A DNA stretch of 64,000 nt from Lepisosteus oculatus. Its lineage: Eukaryota > Chordata > Actinopteri > Semionotiformes > Lepisosteidae. Of the stretch, positions 46,301 to 57,472 are shown one piece after another. A model generated the notes under the pieces. It had not been told where the DNA came from. It made no database searches and worked only from the letters and a program-made list of their open reading frames with translations. Location of the stretch: the NCBI RefSeq assembly GCF_040954835.1, contig NC_090699.1, positions 18,733,817 through 18,797,816 on the forward strand, written 5' to 3'. Position 1 is the stretch's first letter. Each line of letters begins with the position of its first letter. The translations under genes were made by a program, and so were the position numbers.

Positions 46301-49300
46301 TCCAGAAAAGCGCTATATAAAAAAGTGTAAGGAATTATTATTATTAATCTGAATGTTCAAAGAAAAATATGAAAAAAGAATATAAGAAGATAACAATATA
46401 AGAATATAATATGACTGAAAAGTAGGAAAGTCATGATTGCATAAGTAGTGTTGAGGCAAACCTAATTTATGTGCACAAAATTAACTTTATGTGCCATATG
46501 ATTAGTTTAATGACCCCAATTAGTTTAGTGTGCAATAATAGTTTTTTGCGTGATATCAGAATACACCTATCTCTTTGAGATTCCTTGGTCATAAATTGGA
46601 TTTCAAGCACAGACTCAACCATGAAGACTAAGGAGCTTTAAAATTAGGTCAGAGATAAAAATCTTTGAAAAGCACAGATCAGGAAAAGAGTTAAAAAAAG
46701 GAGGTCCCTGAATATCCCTGTGAGCATATTGTATATTCAATCATCAAGAAACAGAAGGTGCTTCAGGCGAAGCGGTGGCTCTGTGGCTAAGGATCTGCGC
46801 CTGTGGCTGGAAGCTTGCCGGAATCCTACTCCGTTGGGCTCCTGAGCAAGGCCCTTAACCCCAACTGCTCCAGGGGCACCATATAAAATGGCGGACCCTG
46901 CACTCTGACCCCAAGCTTCTCTCTCTGTCTGTGTGTCTCATGGAGAGCAAGTTGGGGTATGTGCAAAGACAAATTCCTAATACAAGAAATTACATATGGC
47001 TAATAAAGTGATCTCTTATAATGTGGTGCACTGACAACTGCAGCTTTGGCTGACACAAGTGAGAAGTCGTACAATGGCAGACCCTGCGCTCTGATGCCAG
47101 GCTATGGGTGCTTCCCAGTAAGGACAAAAGCTTGTTAGGATTGAAGGAAAAACATAATGGAGCAAAGGAAAGGCAAATACTAGAGGAAAACCTGTTTCAG
47201 TCTGTTTAAACCTTTGGCCCATTCAAGTCCTGACTTGTATCCTACTGGGAATCTGTGGAAAGAATTGAACACTGCTGTCTACAGGCAATCCCCAAGCAAA
47301 ATGAGAGAGCTTGATCAAATCTACCAAGAAGAACGGGCAACAGCTGTACAAAGCTAGTGTGCAAAGTTGGTAGAGGCTTATCACAAAAAACCTACAGCTG
47401 TAAATGCTATTAAAGATGCATCCAACAAGTACTGAGTTCACTGAGTTAATACTTACACAGTTAAAAATATTTCAGTTTCTTCTCTGTTTTTGTTGACACT
47501 TAAAAATAAATGTACGCCTCATTTTGTTCGTTCTCATAATGGGACACCACAGCAAGAGTCTGAATATGTTTGCATTTTACATTTTGTATGGAATATTTTT
47601 TAAGTTTTTTATCTGTTAGCATCAAAAATACTCCACTAGATAATATTTTTTTTTTACAATTTGTAACAGCACTGTTAAACACTACTTTGTTAAGGATACA
47701 CTATTATAAACAAAAACTTACTATACCAATTTTCATTATCCCCTCTAGGTGTTTCACACACTTAATCCTGTTTTTTTTTAAACCAGATCTTATCTTCAGT
47801 AACATCTGCATCTTGAGATCGCTTTTATCAGTCTTGCCAGCCAGCTACTCACCTTGTTTGTAAACTTTATTGATCTCACGGATTTCTTCATTTGAACGGG
47901 ACGCCAGAATCTCAATTAAGCACTGCTCGTCTGTACCGGCTCCCTGTTACATCAAAAACAAACTGCACTGTTTCATCACATATTTCATGCATCCACAACA
48001 TTGGATACAAAGAGATGAATGTTTTCCTTCTCATTTAAAAAAAAAACATTTTCACTGAGGGATACACTGTAAATGACTCTTTGTCAGTCTCTTTTGCCTT
48101 TAACAGTGATGAACAGAAATGATAAATAATATATGAAGACAACAAAAAGCCTTTTCTAGCCACAGTAGCCTCAAGTTAAAAAGCTGCGTCACACTTCCAC
48201 TGCTCAGGTAAAAGCTGGCAAACATGATCTGGGATCTGGGCATTTCCAGATCTCCCCTCGCTGGAGTCGTGGTTTTTATTTCGCGTTTGCCCATGACAGA
48301 CACAAGGCTCCACCAACCTTTATGGCATCTTTGATTTCATAGACATCGAACATCACTGGGGTTTTCAGCATGGCCAGCACAGCTTTCTCAAAGTTTCCAG
48401 AAAGTTCTGATTTCAAATCTTTAATTAAATCCTAAGGGGGAAAATGCGCAAAAGAAAAAAAAACAAGATTGAAATAAAAAATAATACATTAAAAGACACC
48501 GTGTGATACCTTCGAATGAACACTGACAAACAGAACACAGAAGGTGGTTTTCAGGAGGAGAGTCACTATGTGGTGGTGATGTAATAAATTTTCTTACTCA
48601 TTCAACTGACTTTTCCTGGGATTATGCTGGCCTGGGAAAATCCACAGCAGGCACCTGCTGTTTTGGTCTTACCTTCCCATAAGCAGTTTTATAGGTAATC
48701 ACAAGGGGCACTCGCTGCTTGTTGGAGCGGCTTCCAAGAAGATCAATAATAGCTTGCTCATCCGTGCCTGGAAAAAAACAACAAGCACACTGACTGATAA
48801 AATAGATCGGTTATTTACAGATTAATTTAAACACAGTTAACAGTTCCAGGGAGATTACTAAATAGCTCGATTTTGACTTTGAGTAAGAGGAGATTTGTGC
48901 CATTATTGTGGTACTCTAATGTAAGCGTATTACACAGAGCAACTCACCAAAGCCCTTCATTGCCTTTCTAAGGACTTCTACATCCTTCAGCGGGTCTGCG
49001 CCTGGGAAGTCTTTGATTGTGCCTCGGTAGCCTCTCTAATAAAATAAGTGATGATCAAAGTGTTACAGGAAATCTCACTTCACCCCTGTGAACAGCCTAG
49101 TCATTATGTTACTGTAAATGAAAATCAGAAAATTGCAAACAAGTTTATCGACACTCTCAGTTGGAGAGCTCAAGATAAAGCTCTTATGCTACTAGTACTT
49201 GAAACCATATGATTCTCTAAAACAAAATCGATCTTCTGCTCCTTAAGACTGCAGTCTTTCATCTCAATTGGGTTTCCCCATTTTCTTACATTTATGGGTG

Positions 49301-51985
49301 GGACCACTGGGGCACCAGGGGTGCTTGATGGGTAAGCAGGCATTGATGGATTGGCTGCAGGAGCTCCTGGAAAGCTTGGCATGGGCTGGCCAGGGGCAGG
49401 ACCACTGGGATATCCCATTCCCTGGGGCATGTTTCCTCCTGGTTGCGGGTACATGCCGTAGGGCTGCTGGCTGGGGGTAGGCCCCCCGTATCCCCCTGGC
49501 TGGGCAGGAAAGCCACTGGGTGCTTGGGAGAACATCGCTGGATTAGGATTCACTCCGCCCATGGATGCCGAAATCTGGTCAGCCTGGTGACAAGGATTAC
49601 ATCCATAAGAAAAGCCAGATCCTGCCCACTCCTTCCTAACAGTACAACAAAAATCCAAGCTGATCATCAAAACCAAACATTATTACAGTAGAAATTTATT
49701 TTTAAAAACCCTCTCGAACCCAAAGCGCACAAGCGACAAGGAGCAACATTAACTCAAACTATAACAGACATGGTGTTAATATAAGAACAAGAAGCACTTC
49801 ATTCTCCACTGAAATGTAAGAACACAACTATCATCTTCAGAAGTGTGGTCATTCTTTCTTCTGTTTGTTTCTCTTGCAGTTTGCACAAAGAGATTCAAGC
49901 AAAAACAGCGAGGACACTAGTTTTGTCAGTTGCAATGAAATAATAAAGAGTGGACAGCTAGGTTCACAGGCTGCTTATCATGAACACCTGCAAGTGAACC
50001 TAATCAAGAGCACATTGTCACAGTCAAGATAGAAGAAGAGTCTTTCAAAGCTATTGCAAAGTACCAGACTGAAAAATACTTTCTTTAAACATTATTCAGC
50101 ACTCAGGTGTACACTGTAGACTGTACTGGAGGCATGACAGCAGCTCCAGGACATGCTATGTTAAGATAATAACCTGGATGCGTGACTTCAATAGCTGGTG
50201 AAATTTGACTCCATATTCTTGTAAAATAGTTCTGCTTTTTGCTTTCCTGTTTCCCTAAGTATGGTGTCATATTAGGTACTGCTGGTTTTGAGTAGTCACT
50301 GTTAAATGCAATGCATGGAAAACAAAACTTGGATCCCAGAAAACAAACACCTCCATGGGAACTGATGCAATTCCCCTTATGTTGGATGTGAAATCTGGAA
50401 ATGTGTTCCTGCTGCCACCAGGATATCTTGGGAAGGTAACATCGGACACACTGGCATAGGTCAAACAGAACCATGCCCAAATTAATAGTTATACCAGTAG
50501 TAATCATCCAGGTGGATGCTGCACATTGGTGGTGGTGGAGGGGAGCCCCCATTACCTGTAAAGCGCTTTGAGTGGAGTGTCCAGAAAAGCCCTATATAAG
50601 TGTAAGCGATTATTATTATTAATACAGCTTTTTAAAAAGAGAATCTTTTCTCTCACCACCAGCCATGTCGGATCTCTGTTGAACTCACCATTGCTCCGAT
50701 AGAGCCAGAGGTGAATCCAGGATTGGATAGATTATCGAGTCCGATGGAAGAAAAGCCAGGTGCACTGCCCCAGCCGGACCCGCCGCCTTCAACAGCAAAA
50801 AAAAAAACAGACATCTTGTACAAATCCTGATTATTGGTCATATACTGCTGATCTTATACCCAACTAAAAACTGTTTTCTTTAGAAACCCAATGGACCATT
50901 TTTCAAGGCAAAAATAAAATCAGAGAAGAACCCTGATGCCGCCAGTGGAAATCAGGAGGGACTGCGCATATCCACAGTCTGTCTCCATACACAAAGATTA
51001 GCGAAAATTGAGAAAGACCCATGGAGCAAATCTATACTGACCAGCAAGAGGGCAACATAGGTCATTTGTAACTCTTACATTCTTATAATGAAAATACACT
51101 ATTTCCACAAAGAACATTTCTACACTACAAACGTTCGCTTAAAATTGAGTAGAATTTTAGCAGCCCTAGCAGCAGAAGAATTTAGCTCTTTGACATCTAT
51201 ATACAAAATATAATAGTACATTTTATAAGTATTTTTATGGAGATCTGTAAAATTGTGTAATGCACTGCGGTGTAATTTCAAAGGAAGACAGTAGTATGAA
51301 AACAGTGTGGCTGTCTAAAATATACAGTGCTGTAATAATGAACAACACAGCTCTTCTGTCCAGTAAAACAGGTTATAAAATTCATTCAATGGGAACTTTT
51401 TCTTTTTGGGGTCCTTTTCAGATCAGCTGCTGCCAAAGCAACATGCACAGACGTTAACTGTCCTGTCTCGATGTGCCCGTCTCGAAGTTTGCCAGAGACC
51501 TGTGGTTTAAACATGATATAATTTCACACTAGTGTTTTTTGGCCATTATGAAAACAGGCTCATGATATTTTCTAAGTAGTGTAACAAATCTGTTGTAGAT
51601 AAAAAGCCAGGCACAGGTTAGCGCTGGCGCATCTGGAGGAAGAGACACTTTAACCACCATGATGGTGGTTGAGCTTGTATAACTTGCAGAATACGAATAA
51701 ACTCCTGTGGGACTAACCGGCAGGAGGCACAGATGGGTAGCCACCAGAAGCCGGGGGGTATCCACCAGGTTGTGGAGGGTAGCCTCCAGGCTGAGGAGGG
51801 TAGCCGCCGGGCTGAGGGGGGTATCCACCGGGCTGGGGTGGATAGCCGCCGGGTTGAGGGGGGTATCCACCAGGCTGGGGTGGGTATCCGCCGGGCTGAG
51901 GGGGGTATCCACCAGGCTGGGGGGGGTATCCGCCGGGCTGGGGGGGGTAGCCGCCACCTTGGGAAGGATATCCTGGATAACTCAT
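40282..51985 (-). CDS. ANXA11: ANXA11 (annexin A11), complete gene, fourteen coding exons
   Basis: The coding exons on the minus strand are 51985-51718, 50786-50689, 49583-49290, 49035-48948, 48767-48673, 48431-48318, 47943-47853, 45614-45535, 44927-44871, 43783-43690, 43160-43065, 41729-41671, 41479-41357 and 40341-40282. All are GT-AG and phase-consistent, giving 538 aa (human is about 505). Residues 1-220 are a Gly/Tyr/Pro-rich domain: (GGYPPQP)n, then [13 protein letters not shown], then a second Pro/Gly/Gln part ([24 protein letters not shown]). Four annexin repeats follow with type II calcium loops [27 protein letters not shown] and GLGTDDRTL. The IGLDN motif and [16 protein letters not shown] identify A11 rather than A7. 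ANXA11 binds phospholipid in a calcium-dependent way and tethers RNA granules to lysosomes. Confidence 0.97.
40690..41340 (+). mobile_element. Decayed CR1/L2-like LINE in last ANXA11 intron
   Basis: A plus-strand frame gives [13 protein letters not shown], the reverse transcriptase block ahead of the YADD box. Further on, [18 protein letters not shown] matches the C-terminal GL.Y..RL.LF.LE.RRL motif, and sequence ending GAAATGGCTGGATGAGATC follows. The element fills most of the intron between coding exons 14 and 13, antisense to ANXA11, with many stops. Confidence 0.6.
41357..41479 (-). CDS. ANXA11: ANXA11 coding exon 13
   Basis: 41 codons, phase 0. It encodes [20 protein letters not shown] and [16 protein letters not shown], the start of annexin repeat 4 with its calcium loop. 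The donor is GTGAGT. Confidence 0.96.
41671..41729 (-). CDS. ANXA11: ANXA11 coding exon 12
   Basis: Encodes (V)[19 protein letters not shown], the linker helix between repeats 3 and 4. Borders are CCACCAG and GTATGT. Confidence 0.95.
42781..42962. repeat. Fold-back element, copy 2 (ANXA11 intron)
   Basis: It begins TAGTTAGCTGTGTCAGCATC and runs into GGAACAAGTAAAAGTTTATT. The centre has CACAACGTGTCAGCTGTGGA, opposed by GGTTCCACAGCCGAAACGTT. It ends GGTTTACTTGTTCC. Same family as 3632-3805. Confidence 0.7.
43065..43160 (-). CDS. ANXA11: ANXA11 coding exon 11
   Basis: Encodes [20 protein letters not shown] then [28 protein letters not shown] is identical to the A11 signature in repeat 3. Borders are GTTTTTCAG and GTAAGG. 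Confidence 0.96.
43690..43783 (-). CDS. ANXA11: ANXA11 coding exon 10
   Basis: Encodes [20 protein letters not shown] and [11 protein letters not shown], the start of repeat 3 with loop KLGTDE. Acceptor CCTTATAG, donor GTAAGG, exit phase 1. Confidence 0.96.
44871..44927 (-). CDS. ANXA11: ANXA11 coding exon 9
   Basis: 19 codons, [19 protein letters not shown], the conserved linker between repeats 2 and 3. Borders are TTTCCAG and GTAGGA. Confidence 0.95.
45085..45360 (+). mobile_element. LINE 3'-end fragment (ANXA11 intron)
   Basis: GGGAATGTCCTATGTTGAAC corresponds to the GMSY.E block seen at 41080. The sequence ends with ATCAAATGAGCTAGACAAGC and CCTTCTTCCTGTAAG, the family 3'-end motif. It is badly decayed. 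Confidence 0.45.
45535..45614 (-). CDS. ANXA11: ANXA11 coding exon 8
   Basis: Encodes (E)[20 protein letters not shown] and LISLAQ, the second half of repeat 2. Acceptor TATTGTAG, donor GTGTGT. Confidence 0.95.
45775..45888. repeat. Fold-back element, half copy 3 (ANXA11 intron)
   Basis: GAAGAAGGCTCCACGGCCGA is followed by AACGTTGTG, CAGCATGAAATAAACC and CCTACGCATGCTGACGCAGC. The last is the exact reverse complement of the left end of copy 1, which defines the element's termini. Only the right arm is present. Confidence 0.7.
45975..46347 (+). repeat. 5S-type SINE, plus copy with AAGCGC tail
   Basis: It contains ATGAGACGTAAAACCAAGGT, GTGGTCATTAAAAATCCCAG and ATCCTGGCCAAATTTCCCCC. The tail has TAAAGCGCTTTGAGTGGAGT, GCGCTATATAA and an ATTATTATT end. 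The 5S-derived head is missing (5' truncated). It parallels 62300-62768. Confidence 0.75.
46766..47068 (+). repeat. tRNA-derived SINE, plus copy
   Basis: Head GGTGGCTCTGTGGCTAAGGA, body GAGCAAGGCCCTTAACCCCA and TGTGTCTCATGGAGAGCAAG, tail GGCTAATAAAGTGATC, then the same extension as the 29178 copy. It lies in the ANXA11 intron between coding exons 8 and 7, antisense to the gene. Confidence 0.75.
47853..47943 (-). CDS. ANXA11: ANXA11 coding exon 7
   Basis: Encodes [20 protein letters not shown] and [10 protein letters not shown] plus one base: the repeat 2 calcium loop and first helices. Acceptor TGTAACAG, donor GTGAGT. Confidence 0.96.
48318..48431 (-). CDS. ANXA11: ANXA11 coding exon 6
   Basis: 38 codons: [53 protein letters not shown] is the repeat 1 signature. 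The acceptor is CCCTTAG. The donor GTTGGT is weaker than the others. Confidence 0.96.
48673..48767 (-). CDS. ANXA11: ANXA11 coding exon 5
   Basis: Encodes (G)[19 protein letters not shown] and [12 protein letters not shown], the repeat 1 loop continuation. Acceptor TTTTTCCAG, donor GTAAGA. Confidence 0.96.
48948..49035 (-). CDS. ANXA11: ANXA11 coding exon 4
   Basis: Encodes [20 protein letters not shown] and VLRKAMKGF plus one base, the junction from the low-complexity region into annexin repeat 1. Acceptor TTTTATTAG, donor GTGAGT. Confidence 0.96.
49290..49583 (-). CDS. ANXA11: ANXA11 coding exon 3 (second low-complexity part)
   Basis: 98 codons from [20 protein letters not shown] to VVPPIN at donor GTAAGA. 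It is rich in Pro, Gly, Gln and Met, with [15 protein letters not shown] and [14 protein letters not shown] as in other A11 proteins. No annexin fold here. Confidence 0.95.
50508..50624 (+). repeat. SINE tail fragment (ANXA11 intron)
   Basis: GGTGGTGGTGGAGGGGAGCC, then CTGTAAAGCGCTTTGAGTGG, CCTATATAAG and ATTATTATTATT. It is the 3' tail of the family seen at 45975 and 62300, without the body. Confidence 0.7.
50689..50786 (-). CDS. ANXA11: ANXA11 coding exon 2 (IGLDN helix)
   Basis: Encodes [20 protein letters not shown] and [12 protein letters not shown]. The IGLDN motif (Asp at about residue 107) corresponds to the short helix of human ANXA11 whose Asp40 is mutated in familial ALS. Acceptor GTTGAAG, donor GTGAGT. 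Confidence 0.95.
51718..51985 (-). CDS. ANXA11: ANXA11 coding exon 1 (GGYPPQP repeats)
   Basis: The exon is entered after TTCCATTCCAG (first base 51994), with ATG at 51985. It encodes [10 protein letters not shown] followed by about nine GGYPPQP heptads, then GGYPPAS and GGYPSVPPA, ending at donor GTTAGT in phase 1. MSYPGYP is the start shared by ANXA11 and ANXA7. Confidence 0.95.
51745..51960 (-). repeat. ANXA11: 21-bp coding minisatellite in ANXA11
   Basis: About ten tandem 21-base units encode GGYPPQP. The units differ mainly at synonymous sites, and stretches of very similar adjacent units suggest slippage. Other frames stay open simply because the unit length is a multiple of three. Confidence 0.9.
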
Positions 51986-51994
51986 CGTTTAGCT

Positions 51995-54900
51995 CTGGAA
52001 TGGAAAATATTATTCCACATGTTAGGAGAGATTCCTCTCGAAACTTTCCAAACGCATAAACCTTTCCTTGTTTTGATCTGGGGAAAAAGACCAGTGATTT
52101 CTTAATGAATAATTTCATCACAGCAGAGCTTGAGCTTTTTTTTATCTTAGTGTTCCGGCAGAAGACGAAGAAAAAAGGCTCCCAAGGGTGAGAGGACTAC
52201 AAGCAACGGCAGAATGTGAGCATCCAAAGTTCTGGACAATGTTAGCTCAGCTTTTACTGGAATTAATTCCAACTAGAAAAACAGAAAATAGAAACAGTAA
52301 CTAGGCTGGAAAGCGACGAGGCCAACAGCTTGTGGATGTTAACATAAATCCAAACAAAATAGTTTTAGTTACTGTATAAAGCAAATATACTGTTGAGCAC
52401 AAAAACTGTTTTTTTTAATGTAGTGGAAAAGGTAAAATAATAGATGCACAGTGACAGTGGATGCTTAATAGTCTCATGTTGCTTTAAACCAGCTTTCAGG
52501 CCCAAGTGAGAGATGGTGAAGAATAGATCAACAAACACAGGACCTTGACATAAAATAAAACTAAATTCTGACCCTGTGCGCAATTCAGCATCGCTGACCA
52601 GTGTTTTGGGTAAACATGCTGTCATTGTTATCAACTTGCATGAACAACACGCCTAAAAATAACACTGCATTATTCACTGTACGCTTTGTACCAGATATGG
52701 AAGACCTTTAAAGAGGTATGAACACAAATAAACAAATGATGAAGGAATCCTAAACCAAGGCATGAAAAATAAATTTTGGTCATAATCATAATTTTTGTCA
52801 GGTTTGATAATATGCTCTTCCTTTTTTTTAAATTTAGTTCAAGTTTATTGTCATTATACTCATACACAGGTATAAAGTCTAACAAAATGCTATTTAACTA
52901 GCACTCAGACGGTAAGTAGTACAAAAAAAACAACCATACAATTGTATAAGAATAAGACAGAGACAACAGGCAATGTGCAAAACAACAACAGGTAACAGGT
53001 AGTATACAAAACAACATCAGTTGTGCAAAATCATACATCACCAGAATGAAATAAAGGATACAAAATTATGGGGAGTGAACTTCTTGACATGTGAGGTAGA
53101 GGTAGATTTCAATGTGTGTTATAGTTCTCATAAAGAGAGAAGGCACTGTAAGGGTTCAGATCGTAGGTGAGAGAGGCTGGGTGTTTAATAGTGCGGAGGT
53201 AAAAACTGTCTCTGAGTCTGGTCCGGGCCTGAATGCTCCAGTATCGTTTTCCAGATTGTAGAGGGTCAAACAGTCTGTAGCTGGGGTGTGTGGGGTCTTT
53301 GATGATACTAAAAGCTTTCCTCAACCACCGTCTGTCATAAAAGTCCTGGATGGATGGGAGAGCAACCCCAGTGATGGACTGGGTAGTTTTCACCACCCGC
53401 TGTAGGGCTTTGCGGTCAGCAATACTGCAGTTACCATATCACACTGTGATGCACCCTGTCAGTGTGCTTTCTGTAGTGCATCTAGTAATCTAGTGAGGAT
53501 CTGGGGAGATATCTTAGCCTTCTTCAACAGTCTTAGGAAGTACAGGCTCTTTTAATTAGTTGTCCTTAGTTTTACATATCTGCAGAACATTTAAATATAT
53601 AATGCAAACTAGATTTGAGAAATCCACTTCAATACAACATCACACACAGAAAACGATGCCAAAGAGGAAATTCAACACTAGCTAATTTGCGCATGGTACT
53701 ATGCAAATTAGCCTACATTGCCACTATATATTCAATGACACAGAAACCTTAGCTTCTGTAACAGACAGCTTATTTAAATTATTTTTTATTTCAAACTCAG
53801 TTCTATAAAATTAGGTTATCTTCAGAAATAAACTGTGCAACTGAAAACACTAATAGGAAGGGCAGAATTCTCGCCAAGGTCAATTTTAGTATTAGCCGGC
53901 TAACCAGGCCCAGATAGCCCTGTCAGTCTCATGCCTAAACTTAGCCCTGCTGAGTAGACAAGGCCACTATCTTTCCAATTCACTTAACGGGGCATGGCTT
54001 ATTTCCCTGCTTGTGTCACAGACACATCCCAGAGAGCCTCAAAAATCACAAGCCTCTCTTTCACTCTGGCATGAAGCACACAAATTCAATAAGATTATAA
54101 TGTCCATTGTATTTGATCAATGCCAGAGAAGTGGACCCGATTCCCAATGTGGGCAAATTGCCTGTCAAATTCAAACACTATAAAGTGGGAGTTTACCAAT
54201 AATAAAGGATTTCTAAATCAGTGGGGAAATATTTACATTTGTATTTCTATTTAAATTTTTAAGTAAATAGCCCACATTGTAAAGACAAAATATACATGAC
54301 GGCAATTTTATTTTTGCAAATTGAGCTACAATGAACAAAGAGTTATTATCTGAAAAGACTGACAATTCACTACAAGCATTAGACTTGACAAGAGTAATGT
54401 CTAGACAGCCTAGTTTTCAATGTAAATCCAATCAATTTCATTGGTTACAGTGAACCTGCTAAGACTGGGATCCACACTTTGAACCCCCTGTCACATCAAA
54501 TGCATTAGCAGCAGTCATGGAGGAATGGATGCTCAGACACACCCTGAACTTAAAAACTTTTCTTCATTGAAAAGTAGATCTAATACAAGACCACCTATTT
54601 CGGGAAGGCAGCTGTGTAAGAGTTAAGCAACCTTGAAATGCATGCACTTCCTTCCTCATCAATGTTACTCTTAAATCTCTAAGAAGCGAACACTGGTTAC
54701 AAACGGAAGAGGAAGGTGTTTGGTATAATGTACTCTTTCAAGTGTACATTTTAGGAACTCCCGAGGAGTAGTTGATGTTTAACGTCCCTCACAGGAAAAA
54801 GTACACTAATTTAAATATTCAAGCGTGCCGTCAGCGACACCTGACCATGAATCAATGAACTCCGTTTGCGTGGGTGGGTGTGTTGTGTGGCCCTAGGGCT

Positions 54901-55669
54901 TTCTTCACCTTTAAACTCGACGGAAGACTAGATTTCTTAAATTGGGTACATTACAGGTAGCCAACATTTACAAAATAGCTTTTTAAAAGATTTATAACGT
55001 AGCATAGTAATACTAAATAACTCCTTCTGGACAGCAATGCAGTTAAAGTTTTTAATGACAATTCCTTTATAAATGAAAGCAGTTTATTTACGGCCGTACT
55101 AAAAGTAAACATCCTCTAAACTACAGTAAACCAAAATTGTCGCAAGCACAACTACTGCAACAGCGCAGAGAAATCGATGTCCCAGATAGCTGCAAACAGC
55201 CTCAGTGGTCATTTTCTGTTAAAATCCTTACAAAATGGCAGCCTGGAGGAGCGTAAAATTCAGTACGATCGTGTCGTGCCTATTCTGCAGCCGTAAACTA
55301 CACCTATATTTAAAAACTAAAGACGTAAATACAAACTGTAAACAAGCTCAAACGGCTTCTTGTGGTTACAAAACCTTACAAAGCAATCCATCTCTTATTT
55401 GTTTTTTTCGTTACGGATTACCGCTCTATTTTTAACCATGCATTAAAGTTGCATTTAGCAAGTAAAACATTACATGAGAAAATGGGAGTCTTTTTCTTGT
55501 TGAATTGTTGTAAAGTAACAGTGGGACCCTATCGCTCCGTACTCCTCTAAGAAACCCACAGTTCACCTTAATTAAATTTTAAATCTCTGCATGTTGCAAA
55601 CCCTAACAGAACACTACTGTCAGGTCATAAAAATAAAGAAATAAAACTTTTATCAACGATAACACTAAC
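51995..55669 (-). other. ANXA11: ANXA11 5' intron (before coding exon)
   Basis: This is inferred as the intron between a non-coding first exon ending at 55670 and the first coding exon. It holds a LINE 3' fragment (52800-53560) and otherwise no recognised feature. A plus-strand open frame at 55235-55435 has a good Kozak context (AAAATGGC) but no known motif. Confidence 0.5.
52800..53560 (-). mobile_element. Non-LTR retrotransposon 3' fragment
   Basis: The minus strand encodes VKTTQSITGVALPSIQDFYD, then KAFSIIKDPTHPSYRLFDPL and LQSGKRYWSIQARTRLRDSF. This is a C-terminal region common to a fish LINE family (I..T.LP.I.D.Y..R...KA..I.KDP.HP...LF..LPSG.RYRSI). The 3' end lies to the left, with a TTTATTGTCATTATACTCAT block. 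5' truncated. Confidence 0.65.
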
Positions 55670-55810
55670 CTGCTTGCCCGTGCTTCAGGTCTTTTCGTCC
55701 TTAAATGAGAACAGATCAAGGAAGTACTTTCGGTATGTGTTTAGCTCAAGGTGGGTGGGTCTCTCTCTCAGAGTTTCCACTGCGCCGAAGACGCCCACGG
55801 CGCTACACAA
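55670..55810 (-). promoter_or_regulatory. ANXA11: Probable ANXA11 non-coding first exon and promoter
   Basis: A good donor (GCAAGCAG/GTTAGT) on the minus strand at 55670/55669 ends a CpG-containing stretch. No ATG-initiated ANXA11 frame is present, so it would be a 5' leader exon. The transcription start is not fixed; the region up to about 55870 is the likely promoter. Confidence 0.45.
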
Positions 55811-56344
55811 ACACAATCGGGTAAGAGTTGAGCCACGGCACTCACTAGCAAACTGCCATCGTGACGTGTCCAGGTGTGGGTTAGGAATATGGTGGTGCAA
55901 TAATAATGATACAGTGTGATATGTGAATGTAGAAAATGAGAAGTGCTTATTTGTCAACGATGAACATGTCGAACTCGAACTTTTTTTTTGGAAAACACAA
56001 CTGTGCCCTCCCTCTCCCCATGGGTCATAGTACAGCATTAGTCCAATTTAAAATCACGTGTCCGGCCTCCTGGTGCATTGCGATGGAGATTGAAGGTAGA
56101 AATCTGTCGCGTCCTTTGACTTTAAGACAACAAGAAACAGGTTTTCAGCTGTGCATTTTGTTTCTTAAATTAGATTTTGTTGCGTTATTGCTAACACTTT
56201 CCTTGTAATTGACAAAATAGTTATTTCTAGGTACAATATAAATATGACTTTAAATTCCTAATTTAATGATTATACGTGTATCTTACAATCCACACACACC
56301 TTCTCGGTTACTGCTTTTATCTGCAGCGTCGCGGTGAGCCGTGG

Positions 56345-56520
56345 CCTAATCAGACAGGGTGCAAGGCGGAGCTACACTCTGGGTGGGAGGCCAGTGTACT
56401 CACACGTCAAGAGAGGGGTAACATAGAGACGAGGTTTAACCCGGAAAGCGTGTCTTTGGCCTGTTGGAGGAAACTGAAATCTGGGGAGAGTGTGCAAACG
56501 TCACACGGAATAAAATGAGG
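56345..56520 (-). repeat. Fish tRNA-type SINE fragment
   Basis: The plus strand reads CAGACAGGGTGCAAGGCGGA, GGGAGGCCAGTGTACTCACA, CCCGGAAAGCGTGTCTTTGG and TGTTGGAGGAAACTGAAATC. These are the reverse of the family at 32985-33305. Confidence 0.6.
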
Positions 56521-57472
56521 GCTCAGGAAAATGTGAAGGGACATTAATGTGATAGTGTTTTGTGTGGATTTTGGGAGGGAGCAAGCCCTTCTCCCCAGTT
56601 ACTAAAGAAAATACCTTCAAAATACACCAGAAAGCATCCCCTTGTCCACTCTAATTTATACACGCATATCATAATAACCCACTACGATATACAAGTCATA
56701 CAAGTCTTCAATAATGTGACATAAATTAAGAGATAGGATATAATCTTCATTCATTGTTATATGCATTGTGTTTTTTTGGACTGCTGTTTACAAAAAAAAA
56801 ACTGTGATTTTCAGAAAATAATGTTGTGAGAATTCTACTTTATACAAGGGTCAGAAAAAATCTGAGTATAGTTGGATTAAAAAATATATAGCCCAATCTT
56901 CTAATACTTTGAAAAAACAGGTTGACGTACTGTAGATATCACGTCCTGCTAGTCTCTGAATTTGCTCTCGAGCCAATATTTTCCAAAGCCGATCTTTTAC
57001 GTGCCCCACCTTTTAAAGCAAAACTAGGTTTGCTTTAAATAGAGCTCTCCAATCCTGTTTTTTGAAAGCCATGTCAGAGACGCACCCCGACGACCAGCCC
57101 CTAATTGCGTAACGTTATGGAAAATACTGACAAAGAGAGGTGGGCCATATCGGGGCTAATAAAAAGAGCTGTATTTGCACGGTATGTTAATGATAAACGT
57201 GCTTCAGATGTCTTCTTTTTCATGTTCAATATGGAGTCTCAATAGTGTTTTAATATTAAAATGTCAGGCAGGTACTTGAAATATAATACGTTTTAAAGCC
57301 GCAGACATCTTTCAGAACATGATCTAAAATCACAACCCTGTACGATTAAAACTTTTGCGTGTGGTGAAGGTTCATAACCACTTTTTAAGCGTTGAGTTGT
57401 TTGGCATTCATTTTATATTCTGTTAAACTAAAGTATTTTGTATAAGAAAACAACATCGTGTAGAGGTATTTG

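Noticed and set aside
46766..46850. A tRNA gene
   Set aside because: The tRNA-like sequence is the head of a SINE, with a disrupted structure and a SINE body and tail attached.
51529..52121. Long open frames in other frames over the GGYPPQP region (both strands)
   Set aside because: They come from the 21-bp repeat, whose length is a multiple of three. The ANXA11 frame alone has family similarity and splice borders.
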